Positions 23,535-32,365 are shown, counted from the first letter of the stretch. The stretch is 43,084 nucleotides of DNA from Hyphomicrobiales bacterium (GCA_003963125.1 RXJK01000086.1:7491-50574), one strand, 5' to 3'. The notes: generated from the letters alone by a model not told the origin. Program-made: numbers and translations.

Positions 23535-24962
23535 TCAACCCGACGATGGCGCCTTGTAATTGGCGATGTCCTCGGCCTTGATCCATTCCGGCGAACCGCG
23601 CGGCAACTTGGCCATGGCACGCTTGGCGAAGATCTTGGCCTGGGGAACGTTGCCCTCCGCGAAGTGTCCCTGCGCGGCGGCAAGGTCGGCCTGCGGGAAA
23701 CGCTCCCTCTTGTAGAAGGCCTTGGCGAGAAGATGGTGGGTCAGAGCGTTGCTGTCATCGGCAAGCGCACTCTTTCGTAAAAGGTCGATGCCCTCGTCGA
23801 CGGCGACGTCGCCTTCGACCAGCGATTGGGCGAGCTCCGTCATAATCAGGGGCTCGTTGCCGCCGGCCAGCTGCAGCGCCTTGCGCAGCGGGGCCACGGC
23901 CTCGGGGTGCTTGCCCGCGGATTGCAGCAAATTGCCTTTCAACTCGTAGAAATAGAGGTTGTCCGGCTTTTCCCTGATGAGCGCGTCGATCTCACCCAGG
24001 TTGTCGGCGCAGCGCCCCGAGCAGTTGCGCGCGATGGCCCGCGCATAACGGGCCGGCAGGGACGTATCCTTCGCGGGATAGCGGTTGAGCACGGTCTGGG
24101 CGCGCTCGATGTAGCCCGAGAGCTTGGCGCGCATCATGTCGTGACGGAGCTGCAGCGCCGGGGGATCCTTGGCATCGACGTAGGGGCTCGCCATCACCTT
24201 CTCGCGCAGGCGGGCGAGGCGGTCGGTCGCCACGGGGTGGCTGCGCATGAACGGATCCTGGTAGGCATCCGACACGTATTCCTGCTGGGCGAAGCGCTCG
24301 AACGTCTCGAGCATGCCCATGCCGGACTGCTTGGAGCGCTCGAGGTAGGAGAGGCCTGCCTGGTCGGCCGCCGATTCCTGCTCGCGACGCCGCGACAGGA
24401 ACGAGCGCATGACCATCTCGTTGCCGCCCATCATGACGCCGGTGCCGAGGCCGGTCATCTCGCGGCCCGAGTCGCCGCCGGCTGTGGCGCCTGCCGCCAT
24501 CACGCCGATGCCGAGCAGCGTGAGAAGCATGCTCTTGGTCTGATCGCGGGCGATGCGGCTGCGCAGGTCGGCCATGTGGCCGCCCTTGATATGGCCCGTC
24601 TCGTGGGCGATGACGCCGATCACCTCGTTCGGCGTCTTGGCCGTCATCAGCGTGCCGGTGTTCATGTAGACGTTGCGGCCGTCGACGACGAAGGCGTTGA
24701 AGCTGTCGTGCTTGATGATGCGTACGGAGATGTTCTGCGCGGAGAGGTCCGCCGCCCGGAAGATGGGCTTGGAGTAGTCGCGCAACAGGTTCTCGATCTC
24801 GGCGTCGCGCACGAGCGGCAGCCCGCCCTGGGCCGCGGCGGGCGCGACGGCTGCGACGAGGGTGGCGCCAAAGGCGAGCGTGGCGACCAAGCCTGCGCGC
24901 AGGCTTCGATCGAAGGTGGTCTTCCCCGGGGTTTTCACGGCGTTTCGCACGCTTCCTGTCAC
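23535..24962 (-). CDS. Exported M48-family metalloprotease with TPR tail (BepA-like)
   Basis: About 475 residues: a signal-anchor region (about 22-44), an M48 peptidase domain with zinc motif HETGH (120-124) and the third ligand in ESAAD (E196), a membrane-proximal Gly/Met-rich segment, then TPR-like helices to the C-terminus. This layout matches BepA/YfgC, which clears misassembled outer-membrane proteins. The predicted start is GTG; candidates at 24962, 24950 and 24938 lack a decisive ribosome site. It shares a strand with the DsbA-like gene, suggesting joint envelope quality control. Confidence 0.9.
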   Translation of the reverse strand: MTGSVRNAVKTPGKTTFDRSLRAGLVATLAFGATLVAAVAPAAAQGGLPLVRDAEIENLLRDYSKPIFRAADLSAQNISVRIIKHDSFNAFVVDGRNVYMNTGTLMTAKTPNEVIGVIAHETGHIKGGHMADLRSRIARDQTKSMLLTLLGIGVMAAGATAGGDSGREMTGLGTGVMMGGNEMVMRSFLSRRREQESAADQAGLSYLERSKQSGMGMLETFERFAQQEYVSDAYQDPFMRSHPVATDRLARLREKVMASPYVDAKDPPALQLRHDMMRAKLSGYIERAQTVLNRYPAKDTSLPARYARAIARNCSGRCADNLGEIDALIREKPDNLYFYELKGNLLQSAGKHPEAVAPLRKALQLAGGNEPLIMTELAQSLVEGDVAVDEGIDLLRKSALADDSNALTHHLLAKAFYKRERFPQADLAAAQGHFAEGNVPQAKIFAKRAMAKLPRGSPEWIKAEDIANYKAPSSG

Positions 24963-25284
24963 GTCTTGGCGATGGCGCTTCTTGGTTTCGGACTTTTCAC
25001 GGCCGGCTTCCGCCGGCGCGTACGCAGGACGCTACCAAACCCGAGCCGCCGCATGAGGGTGAACCTGCGCGCGGGTGGCTCCACGGCTCGAGATTGACAG
25101 TCAACTCGAGGCATCCGGACTATACGCACCGGGGCCCCTGGCGCCAATCAACAAGCGTGTGTCCTTGCTGGCAATTGTGTCCCAGGCAATCCCGGAAAGG
25201 TGGCGGATCGACGGCAGGGGCGCTCGTGCTAAAGGAGGGCGGGCCGAATGCCACGGCATCCCCTGATGATAAAGGTTCGAGCGC
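24963..25284. other. 322-bp intergenic region with a nested palindrome, no gene seen
   Basis: It separates the divergent M48 protease and aminotransferase genes. At 25087-25110, CTCGAG, ATTGACAGTCAA, CTCGAG form an outer repeat with the inner palindrome TTGAC-A-GTCAA offset by half a base. TTGACA (25094-25099) and TATACG (25121-25126) are 21 bp apart, too far for a normal sigma-70 promoter. AGGAGG at 25235-25240 precedes an out-of-frame ATG (25248) not supported as a gene. Confidence 0.5.
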
Positions 25285-26484
25285 ATGGCGATGGACACGA
25301 AGAGCCCGATGAGCGAGCCCGGGCTGCCGCGCCTTCTGTCGCAGCGCAGCGGCGTTCCGGCCTTCCGGGTGATGGATGTCATGGAGGAGGCGGCGCGCCG
25401 GGAGGCTGCCGGAGACAGCGTCATCCACATGGAAGTGGGGCAACCAGGGACCCCCGCCCCTCGCGCGGCGCTCGAAGCCGTGGCCCAGGCCCTGACAACG
25501 CAGCGCCTGGGGTACACGACGGCGCTCGGATTGCCCGCACTGCGCGAGCGGATCGCGCGACACTATCAGGAGTGGTACGGGGCGTACGTTGATCCGAACC
25601 AGGTCGTGGTCACGGCCGGTTCGTCCGCCGGGTTCGTGCTCTCGTTCCTGGCGCTGTTCGATGTGGGCGCGAAAGTCGTGCTCCCGTCGCCCGGCTACCC
25701 CTGCTACCGCCACATCCTGACGGCGCTGGGACAGGTCCCTTACGTCGCGCGCACGGATGCCGACTCGCGCTGGATGCCGACGGCGGCCCAGCTCGATGCG
25801 GCCGCCGCCGATGGTGCCGAAGGTCTGCTGATCGCGAGCCCCGCCAACCCGACGGGCACCATGCTCGACGCGGCGCGCCTCGCCGAAATCGCGCAGGCCT
25901 GCCGGCGCAACCGGATGTGGCTGATCTCGGACGAGATCTACCACGGGCTCACGTACGAAGCGCCGGCGGAAACGGCGTTGAGCGTCGCGCCCGAGGCGAT
26001 CGTCATCAACAGCTTCTCGAAGTATTTCTCGATGACCGGCTGGCGCATCGGCTGGCTGATCGTGCCGCCGCAACTCGTGCGGCCGATCGAGCGGCTGGCG
26101 CAGAACCTCTATATTTCGCCGCCGGGCGTGTCGCAGGTCGCAGCCCTTGCGGCCTTCGAGGCTCGCGACGAACTCGAGGCCAACAAGCAGGTCTATCGCG
26201 CGAACCGCGATCTTCTCTTGAACGAATTGCCAAAGGCGGGATTCCGCAAGATCGTGCCGGCCGATGGCGCCTTCTATCTCTACGTGGACGTGTCCGACCT
26301 GACGTCCGACAGCGCCGCCTTCTGCCGGCAGATGCTCGCCGATACGGGCATTGCCGCAACCTCGGGCCTCGATTTCGACGAGGAGCGAGGCCACCAGTTC
26401 ATGCGCTTCAGCTACGCCGGCACGACGGCCGAGATGGCGGAGGCGGCAAAGCGCCTGCGCGCCTGGTCCAACCTGAAGGGCTAA
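25285..26484 (+). CDS. PLP-dependent class I/II aminotransferase
   Basis: A 399-residue fold type I aminotransferase: GQPGTPAPRAALEA near the N-terminus, Asn in SPANPTG (N188), DEIYH (D216, Y219), and the Schiff-base Lys in SFSKYFSMTGWRIGW (K246), then an Arg-containing C-terminal domain (GHQFMRFSYAG). The pattern resembles aspartate/aromatic aminotransferase-like enzymes of the alphaproteobacterial I-gamma subgroup; the amino acid handled cannot be told. AAAGG lies about 8 nt upstream of the ATG. It has no obvious operon partner, and the next gene starts after 142 bp. Confidence 0.93.
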   Translation: MAMDTKSPMSEPGLPRLLSQRSGVPAFRVMDVMEEAARREAAGDSVIHMEVGQPGTPAPRAALEAVAQALTTQRLGYTTALGLPALRERIARHYQEWYGAYVDPNQVVVTAGSSAGFVLSFLALFDVGAKVVLPSPGYPCYRHILTALGQVPYVARTDADSRWMPTAAQLDAAAADGAEGLLIASPANPTGTMLDAARLAEIAQACRRNRMWLISDEIYHGLTYEAPAETALSVAPEAIVINSFSKYFSMTGWRIGWLIVPPQLVRPIERLAQNLYISPPGVSQVAALAAFEARDELEANKQVYRANRDLLLNELPKAGFRKIVPADGAFYLYVDVSDLTSDSAAFCRQMLADTGIAATSGLDFDEERGHQFMRFSYAGTTAEMAEAAKRLRAWSNLKG

Positions 26485-26533
26485 GCGCCCCGGCGGCGCC
26501 ACGGTTGGCCCATGCTTCGGCCATGCCGTTCGA

Positions 26534-26549
26534 TTAACCAGTCCCTAAC
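26534..26549. promoter_or_regulatory. CtrA-like site upstream of the RlpA-like gene
   Basis: TTAA-CCAGTCC-CTAAC differs in one base from the CtrA cell-cycle consensus TTAA-N7-TTAAC and lies about 80 bp upstream of a septal-wall gene. A single such match in AT-poor sequence is suggestive only. Confidence 0.3.
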
Positions 26550-26626
26550 GCGATGATGGCAAATTGAGGCGTTGCGCCCGCCCGGGCGCGGTTCTCGATC
26601 CTTGTGTTGCGTACGAGACGTCTTCC

Positions 26627-27232
26627 ATGTCGCTTTTGCCGCCCTGGCGCGTATCGACGGTCCTGTTGCTCGGGGTGTGCACGCTGGCTGCGGCCGGCTG
26701 CTCGTCCGACCGTTACGGCACCGCAAGCCCGCGGGTGGTACAACTTGGTGAGCCCGTGCCCAAGGGCGGCGGCCGCTACAAGCTCGGCAATCCCTATACG
26801 ATCGACGGCCAGACGTTCGTGCCGCGCGAGCAGCCGAACTACGATGAAGTGGGGCATGGCTCGTTCTATTCCGAGGACTTCCACGGCCGGCGCACGGCCA
26901 ACGGCGAGATCTTCGACATGACGGCGCTGACGGCCGCGCATCCGACGCTGCCGCTGCCGTCGTACGCCTATGTCACGAACCTGGAGAACGGCCGCACCAT
27001 CCTCGTGCGCATCAACGACCGCGGGCCGTACGTGAAGAGCCGCCTCATCGACCTGTCCAAGTATTCGGCGCGGCTTCTGGGCTACGAGCGCAAGGGGCTC
27101 GCGCAATTGCGCGTGCGGTACGCCGGGCCCGCCCCTCTCAACGGCGACGACGTCTACGAGCGCCGATTCCTCGCTGCGCAATCCTGGTATCGGTCCGATA
27201 TGGGGCCGATGATGTCGCTCGGCGCGCGCTGA
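26627..27232 (+). CDS. rlpA: RlpA-like septal lytic transglycosylase, lipoprotein
   Basis: 201 residues. A lipoprotein signal peptide ends at the lipobox LAAAGC, so the Cys should be lipidated. The double-psi beta-barrel domain of RlpA follows: GHGSFYSEDFHGRRTANGE, TAAHPTLPLPSYAYVTNLENGR, and INDRGPYVKSRLIDLSKYSARLL. RlpA cleaves denuded glycan at the septum. The C-terminal SPOR domain of the E. coli protein is absent, so septal recruitment must be different here. The ATG at 26627 is used as it starts the signal peptide. A CtrA-like site lies upstream, and the D,D-carboxypeptidase follows 105 bp later. Confidence 0.85.
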   Translation: MSLLPPWRVSTVLLLGVCTLAAAGCSSDRYGTASPRVVQLGEPVPKGGGRYKLGNPYTIDGQTFVPREQPNYDEVGHGSFYSEDFHGRRTANGEIFDMTALTAAHPTLPLPSYAYVTNLENGRTILVRINDRGPYVKSRLIDLSKYSARLLGYERKGLAQLRVRYAGPAPLNGDDVYERRFLAAQSWYRSDMGPMMSLGAR

Positions 27233-27337
27233 TCGCTCGCTTTTCCCTCGCGTTGACAGGCCGGTTGCGAGCGCCGAATAGTGTCGCCGCGTCGTCTCGC
27301 GTTTCTCATCGAAGCGGGCAACAAGGGAGAGCCTCGC

Positions 27338-28525
27338 ATGCGCGCCGAGAGCACGGCCGGAAAGGCCTATCTCCTGTGGCGTGCGGTTGCCGTTTTCCTT
27401 TGCCTCGTCGCCCTCCCGGCCGCAGCCTTCGCACAGGCGGAATTCTCGACCCGGGCGCACCAGGCGGCGCTCATGGATGCCGAATCCGGCGCCGTGCTGT
27501 TCCACCGCAACGGCTACGACATGATGTACCCGGCGAGCATGAGCAAGCTGATGCTGCTCGCCACCGTTTTCAACGCCATCAAGAAGGGGGAAGTGAAGGA
27601 GGATCAGCTCTTCCTGATGACGGAGAGCGCCACCAAGCGCGGCGGCGCTTCGGCGGGAGCTTCGTCCATGCAGGTGCCGCCGGGCACGAAGGTGCCGCTC
27701 GACGAACTGATCAAGGGCATCATCGTGCAGTCGGGCAACGACGCGGCGATCTGCATTGCGGAGAACATGTCGGGCACGGAAGCCAACTTCGCCAAGCGCA
27801 TGACGGACGAGGCCCGCGCCATCGGGCTCAAGAAGTCCGTCTTCCGCAACGCCACGGGGCTGTTCAACGCCGAGCACCAGACGACGGCGGTGGAACTCGC
27901 CATGCTCGCGCGACACCTGATCCGGACTTATCCCGAGCAGTACCCGCTGTTCGCCTTGCGCGACTACACGTGGCGCAAGACGCGGTTCGTGAACCGCAAC
28001 CCGCTCTTGGGTCTCGTGCCGGGCGTGGACGGGCTGAAGACGGGCCACATCAAGGAATCGGGCTACGGCCTCGTCGCTTCGGCCCTGCAGGACGGGCGCC
28101 GGCTGATCGTGGTCGTGAACGGGCTCGCGACCCAGGACGAGCGCCGCGACGAGGCGCGAAAGCTCCTCGATTGGGGCTTCAAGAATTTCACCGAGGCGCG
28201 CATCTTCGACGCGAGCGACGAGATCGCGCGGCTGCGCGTGTGGGGCGCGGATCGCTTCAGCGTGCCCGTGAAGGGCGCCGGCGACATCAGCCTGCTGGTG
28301 CCGCGTTCGCCGGCCGGACAACGGCTCATGGGACGGATCTACTACACCGGTCCGCTGAAGCCGCCGCTGAAGAAGGGGGAGCAGGTTGCGACACTGCGCG
28401 TCACGAGCGCTCAGGACGCCTCCCTCGAAGTGCCGCTCTATGCCGCCGAGGACGTGGGGCCCGGTCCGCTCTGGTGGCGGGGGCTTGACTCGCTTCTGCA
28501 TTTGGCCACCCGGTGGATCCGTTAG
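27338..28525 (+). CDS. dacF: D-alanyl-D-alanine carboxypeptidase (low-molecular-weight PBP)
   Basis: 395 residues: signal peptide (about 12-33, ending AFAQA), then the S11 peptidase domain with SMSK (S67, K70), SGN (132-134) and KTG (234-236). A C-terminal beta domain (about 290-375) and an amphipathic end (WWRGLDSLLHLATRWIR), which likely anchors it to the inner membrane, complete the protein. It trims the terminal D-Ala from peptidoglycan pentapeptides. GGGAGA precedes the ATG at 27338. It is followed closely by tmk and holB. The gene symbol is by family and order; dacC or dacA naming would be equally valid. Confidence 0.92.
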   Translation: MRAESTAGKAYLLWRAVAVFLCLVALPAAAFAQAEFSTRAHQAALMDAESGAVLFHRNGYDMMYPASMSKLMLLATVFNAIKKGEVKEDQLFLMTESATKRGGASAGASSMQVPPGTKVPLDELIKGIIVQSGNDAAICIAENMSGTEANFAKRMTDEARAIGLKKSVFRNATGLFNAEHQTTAVELAMLARHLIRTYPEQYPLFALRDYTWRKTRFVNRNPLLGLVPGVDGLKTGHIKESGYGLVASALQDGRRLIVVVNGLATQDERRDEARKLLDWGFKNFTEARIFDASDEIARLRVWGADRFSVPVKGAGDISLLVPRSPAGQRLMGRIYYTGPLKPPLKKGEQVATLRVTSAQDASLEVPLYAAEDVGPGPLWWRGLDSLLHLATRWIR

Positions 28526-28567
28526 CCGCCGCGGCGGTTCGTATCTAGGCACAGGGTGACCGGTCGG

Positions 28568-29221
28568 ATGGCCGCGGGGCGCTTCATCACGTTCGAAGGC
28601 GGGGAGGGGTCGGGCAAGTCGACCCAGGCCCGGCGCCTGGCCGAGCGCCTGCGCGAGGTCGGCATCGACGTGCTGCTGACGCGTGAGCCGGGCGGCTCTC
28701 CGTTCGCGGAGCAGATCCGCGGGCTGTTGCTCGGCGGCACGCTCGCGCCGCATCCGCCGATCGCGGAGGCGCTCCTGTTCTTCGCAGCCCGCGCGGATCA
28801 CCTGGAGACGACGATCCGGCCGGCGCTCGCCGCCGGGCGCTGGGTCATCTGCGACCGGTTCGCGGATTCGACCCGCGCCTATCAAGGTGCGGCCGGCGGG
28901 GTGCCGGCGCAATCGCTCGACATGCTGGAGCAGCTCGTCATCGGGACTTCAGGGCCGGACGCGACCTTCATCCTCGACATCGACGCGCGCACGGGGCTTG
29001 CCCGCGCCACGCGCCGCCGCGAGGCCATCGAAGGGACAGAGATCGATCCGTTCGAGAGCCGGGCGCTGGCCTTCCACGAGCGCCTGCGCCAGGGCTATCT
29101 CGCGATTGCCGCCGCCGAGCCCCGGCGGTGCGTGCTTGTCGATGCGTCGTCGGGTGTCGAGCCGATTGCCAAAGGCATCTGGCAGACCGTCTCGCAGCGC
29201 TTCGCGGGCGATATCCGCTGA
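28568..29221 (+). CDS. tmk: Thymidylate kinase
   Basis: 217 residues. It phosphorylates dTMP to dTDP for DNA synthesis. Motifs: P-loop FEGGEGSGKSTQA, TREPGGSPFAEQIR, DRFADSTRAYQG, and a LID segment with RRREAIEGTEIDPFE. The ATG at 28568 is used; an in-frame GTG at 28556 lies closer to the AGGG and cannot be excluded. Its stop codon overlaps the holB start as TGATG, so the two are translationally coupled. Confidence 0.95.
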   Translation: MAAGRFITFEGGEGSGKSTQARRLAERLREVGIDVLLTREPGGSPFAEQIRGLLLGGTLAPHPPIAEALLFFAARADHLETTIRPALAAGRWVICDRFADSTRAYQGAAGGVPAQSLDMLEQLVIGTSGPDATFILDIDARTGLARATRRREAIEGTEIDPFESRALAFHERLRQGYLAIAAAEPRRCVLVDASSGVEPIAKGIWQTVSQRFAGDIR

Positions 29222-30342
29222 TGGCGCGCGCTCCCATTCTGCAGGAGGTCGATGCGGCGCCCGAGTCCGACCGGCTCGAAGGTTTCCCGCATCCGCGCGA
29301 GACCCGAGACCTGTTCGGGCACGCAACGGCAGAGCGCGATCTCGCCCGCGCCTTCGCCAGCGGACGCATGCACCATGGCTGGCTGCTGTCGGGGCCCGAG
29401 GGCATCGGCAAGGCGACGCTCGCCTATCGCCTCGCGCGGCACGTGCTGGCGGACCCGACGGAGCGCGATCCGTTCGGCGAGAGCCTCGCCGTCTCGGAGG
29501 ACAGTCCGGCGGCGCGCCAGATCCTGGCGCAGGCGCATCCCGGCCTTCTCGTGCTGCGGCGGCCCTACGATCCGAAGGCCAAGCGGTTCGCGACCACGCT
29601 GCCCATCGACGAGGTGCGGCGGTTGAAATCGTTCCTGGGTCTGACGGGCGGCGAGGCGCAGTGGCGCGTCGTCATCGTCGATACGGCCGACGACCTCAAC
29701 ATCAACGCGGCCAACGCGCTGCTCAAATCGCTCGAGGAGCCGCCCGCGCGGGCGCTGTTCCTGCTGATCTCCTCCGAGCCCGGGCGGCTTCTGCCCACCA
29801 TCCGCTCGCGCTGCCGGCGCCTTGATCTCAAGGCGCTCGAAACGCCGGACCTCAAGCGCGCGGTCGATGCCGCGCTCCTCGCCGCCGAGAAGGACATGCC
29901 GAAGCCCAACGAGTGGGAGCGGCTCGCGACGCTTGCCAACGGCAGCGTGCGCCGGGCGCTACAACTTTTCGCCGGCGGCAGCCTCGAACTCTACGACGAG
30001 GTCGAACGCATCTTCACGCTGCTGCCCAAGGTCGACTGGGCTGCCGTGCACACCCTTTCCGACAGCATGGCCCAGGCCGCCCAGGAACAGCGCTTCGCGA
30101 GCTTCGTCGACCTGCTGCTCGAAACGCTCGCGCGGCTGATCCACGCGCGGGCCGTGGGCGAGGGGCCGGAGGCTGGCCTCGCGCAGAAGCTCATCGCGGC
30201 GGACGCCCTGCCGAAGTGGGCCGAGAGCTGGGAGGCCCTCGTGAAGGAGCGCGCCGACCTCGATACCCTCAACCTCGACCGGAAGTCCTTCGTCCTGGGT
30301 GCCGTGGCGCGGATCGAGGCCGCCGCGCGGGCCGGCCGATAA
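29221..30342 (+). CDS. holB: DNA polymerase III subunit delta' (clamp loader)
   Basis: 373 residues. An AAA+ fold with Walker A-type SGPEGIGKATLAYRLA, sensor and Walker B region VVIVDTADDLNINAANALLKSLEEPP, the SRC-type motif IRSRCRRLDL, and a C-terminal collar domain. It helps load the sliding clamp at the replication fork. The ATG overlaps the tmk stop by one base. The tmk-holB pair is standard in proteobacteria. The next gene on the strand is leuA, after a 294-bp leader. Confidence 0.94.
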   Translation: MARAPILQEVDAAPESDRLEGFPHPRETRDLFGHATAERDLARAFASGRMHHGWLLSGPEGIGKATLAYRLARHVLADPTERDPFGESLAVSEDSPAARQILAQAHPGLLVLRRPYDPKAKRFATTLPIDEVRRLKSFLGLTGGEAQWRVVIVDTADDLNINAANALLKSLEEPPARALFLLISSEPGRLLPTIRSRCRRLDLKALETPDLKRAVDAALLAAEKDMPKPNEWERLATLANGSVRRALQLFAGGSLELYDEVERIFTLLPKVDWAAVHTLSDSMAQAAQEQRFASFVDLLLETLARLIHARAVGEGPEAGLAQKLIAADALPKWAESWEALVKERADLDTLNLDRKSFVLGAVARIEAAARAGR

Positions 30343-30362
30343 GCCTTTCTCGCCGAAAAGTC

Positions 30363-30392
30363 TTGCCAGAAACGCGCGGGTCGGGCTTACTT
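30363..30392 (+). promoter_or_regulatory. Possible promoter of the leuA leader
   Basis: TTGCCA (30363-30368) and TTACTT (30387-30392) are 18 bp apart, just after the holB stop. A start near 30400 would precede the leader peptide. The -10 box is weak. Confidence 0.3.
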
Positions 30393-30422
30393 GAGGCTCT
30401 TGGTCTCCAATTGAGCGGCGCC

Positions 30423-30524
30423 GTGAGCCCTTCGTGCTCCATCTTTGCAGCGTTGACGACGGACGGACGTGATCCGGCCCGCGCCCTGCCGCGCCTGCCT
30501 CTCCTCCTTCTTACCTGCCCCTGA
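30423..30524 (+). CDS. leuL: Leucine-rich leader peptide of leuA (attenuation)
   Basis: A 33-codon frame from GTG (30423) to TGA (30522-30524) ends PRLPLLLLTCP, with Leu codons CTC CTC CTT CTT in a row and more just before. It ends 112 bp before leuA. Leader peptides rich in the pathway's amino acid sense charged tRNA by ribosome stalling, as known for leu and trp operons. The start codon is uncertain (no good ribosome site; a TTG lies 10 codons upstream). The reading of the four Leu codons and stop is clear. Confidence 0.6.
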   Translation: MSPSCSIFAALTTDGRDPARALPRLPLLLLTCP

Positions 30525-30561
30525 GCCGGAGCGGCCTCTTGCGAGGCGGCGGGTTCAGGGG
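30518..30561 (+). promoter_or_regulatory. Attenuator-type RNA stem spanning the leader stop codon
   Basis: CCCCTGAGCC (30518-30527) pairs with GGTTCAGGGG (30552-30561) over 10 bp (one G-T pair), enclosing the hairpin GCCTC-TTGC-GAGGC (30534-30547). The outer stem includes the leader stop codon, so a ribosome finishing the leader would melt it and a ribosome stalled at the Leu codons would not. No T-run follows, so control may be Rho- or translation-based. A further TCACCG/CGGTGA pair (30571-30599) lies before leuA. Confidence 0.5.
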
Positions 30562-30636
30562 TGACGAGTTTCACCGAAGGCTGAGACATTTGCCGGTGAG
30601 CGCTGCGTGCGCCCGGCTCGACGAGGACAACGTTCC

Positions 30637-32235
30637 ATGACCGATCAAGCCAAACCTGCCCAGGATACCGTATCCGGGGCCGCCAAGACCACCAACACCG
30701 ACCGTGTCTTCATCTTCGACACGACGCTGCGCGACGGCGAGCAGTGCCCGGGCGCAACCATGACCTTCGAGGAGAAGCTCGAGGTCGCCCACTTTCTCGA
30801 CGACATGGGCGTCGACATCATCGAGGCGGGCTTCCCGATCGCCTCGGAAGGCGACTTCGCGGCGGTCTCCGAGATCTCGCGCCAGGTGAAGCGCGCCGTG
30901 GTCGCGGGTCTCTCGCGGGCCGGTGCGGCCGACATCGATCGCGCCGGCGAGGCCGTGAAGCATGCCCAGCGGCCGCGCATCCATACCTTCCTCTCGACCA
31001 GTCCCGTGCACCGCAAGCACAAGCTGCAGAAGAGCGAGGAGCAGGTCCTGGAGATGATCCAGTTCCAGGTCACGCGCGCCCGGCAGTGGGTGTCGGATGT
31101 GGAGTGGAGCGCTGAGGATGCGACCCGCACCGAACTCGACTATCTCTGCCGCTGCGTCGAGACGGCCATCAAGGCCGGCGCCACGACGATCAATCTTCCC
31201 GATACGGTCGGCTACGCGACGCCCGAGGAATACTTCAACATGTTCCGCTACGTGCGCGAGAATGTGCCCGTCTCAGACAAGGCGATCTTCTCGGTGCACT
31301 GCCACAACGACCTCGGCATGGCGGTGGCGAATTCGCTGGCCGGCATCCGCGCCGGCGCCCGCCAGATCGAGTGCACTATCAATGGGATCGGCGAGCGGGC
31401 CGGCAACGCGGCGCTCGAAGAGGTCGTCATGGCCATCAAGACGCGTGGCGACGTGCTGCCTTACGAGGTGGGCGTCGACAGCCGCATGCTGAACCGGGCC
31501 TCCAAGCTCGTGGCCGCGGCCACGTCGTTCCCGGTGCAGTACAACAAGGCCATCGTCGGCCGGAACGCCTTCGCGCACGAGAGCGGCATCCACCAGGACG
31601 GCATGCTCAAGCATACCCAGACCTACGAGATCATGACGCCCGAGAGCGTCGGCGTGTCGAAGACGTCGCTCGTGATGGGCAAGCACTCCGGCCGCAACGC
31701 CTTCCGTTCCAAGCTCAAGGAGATGGGCTACGAGCTCGGCGAGAACGCACTAGAAGATGCCTTCAACCGCTTCAAGGCACTCGCCGACCGCAAGAAGCAC
31801 GTCTACGACGAGGATCTCGAAGCCCTCGTCGACGAGGAGATCGCGACGCAGCAGGACCGGATCAAGGTGCTGGCGCTGACGGTGATCGCGGGCACGGTCG
31901 GGCCGCAGTCGGCGACGCTCACCCTCGACGTCGCGGGCACGCAGCAGACGGTGCAGGCGACGGGCAACGGGCCCGTCGATGCCACGTTCAACGCCATCAT
32001 GAAGCTGATCCCGCACAAGGCGAAGCTCGCCCTCTACCAGGTGCACGCCGTGACCGAGGGCACGGATGCGCAGGCCGAGGTGTCGGTGCGCCTCGAGGAC
32101 GAGACCGAGGGCAAGCTGGTGACCGCGCGCGCCGCCGACCCCGACACCATGGTTGCCTCCGCCAAGGCCTACATCGGCGCCCTCAACAAGCTGATGGCCA
32201 AGCGCGGCCGTCTCCACGCCCAGCAGAGCGCGTGA
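30637..32235 (+). CDS. leuA: 2-isopropylmalate synthase
   Basis: 532 residues. It condenses acetyl-CoA with 2-oxoisovalerate, the first committed step of leucine synthesis. An (alpha/beta)8 catalytic barrel starts with [13 protein letters not shown] and has [18 protein letters not shown] and [14 protein letters not shown]; a linker domain ([13 protein letters not shown]) and a C-terminal leucine-binding regulatory domain (about 395-520) follow. Feedback inhibition by leucine is expected. The ATG at 30637 is used, with AGGA about 9 nt upstream. The leader with four consecutive Leu codons suggests attenuation. Confidence 0.96.
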   Translation: MTDQAKPAQDTVSGAAKTTNTDRVFIFDTTLRDGEQCPGATMTFEEKLEVAHFLDDMGVDIIEAGFPIASEGDFAAVSEISRQVKRAVVAGLSRAGAADIDRAGEAVKHAQRPRIHTFLSTSPVHRKHKLQKSEEQVLEMIQFQVTRARQWVSDVEWSAEDATRTELDYLCRCVETAIKAGATTINLPDTVGYATPEEYFNMFRYVRENVPVSDKAIFSVHCHNDLGMAVANSLAGIRAGARQIECTINGIGERAGNAALEEVVMAIKTRGDVLPYEVGVDSRMLNRASKLVAAATSFPVQYNKAIVGRNAFAHESGIHQDGMLKHTQTYEIMTPESVGVSKTSLVMGKHSGRNAFRSKLKEMGYELGENALEDAFNRFKALADRKKHVYDEDLEALVDEEIATQQDRIKVLALTVIAGTVGPQSATLTLDVAGTQQTVQATGNGPVDATFNAIMKLIPHKAKLALYQVHAVTEGTDAQAEVSVRLEDETEGKLVTARAADPDTMVASAKAYIGALNKLMAKRGRLHAQQSA

Positions 32236-32249
32236 AGCTTCCTTTGCGT

Positions 32250-32353
32250 TCCCGGCCGAGCGAAGCGAGAGCCGGGATCTTTCCCCGTCGAGATTGAATT
32301 CGACACCGCAAGGTCCCGGACAACCGTGCTGACGCACGGCTTCCGGGAACGCA
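32250..32353. repeat. Dispersed hairpin repeat, copy 2 (between convergent leuA and mgtE)
   Basis: Three palindromes in a row: TCCCGGC (32250-32256) with GCCGGGA (32271-32277), GTCGA (32287-32291) with TCGAC (32300-32304), and the 46-bp unit 32308-32353 that matches copy 1 at 42/46. The unit keeps the outer TCCCGGA/TCCGGGA stem; the inner stem has one mismatch. Like copy 1 it separates convergent genes. Confidence 0.7.
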
Positions 32354-32365
32354 CAGTTGGATGAG

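Noticed and set aside
25248-25592. 114-codon frame preceded by AGGAGG
   Set aside because: It overlaps the aminotransferase start in another frame and its sequence is low-complexity; the real start at 25285 has its own AAAGG.
29913-30422. Upstream extension of the leucine leader frame into holB
   Set aside because: It is an out-of-frame shadow of holB; only the part after the holB stop codon is considered a leader.
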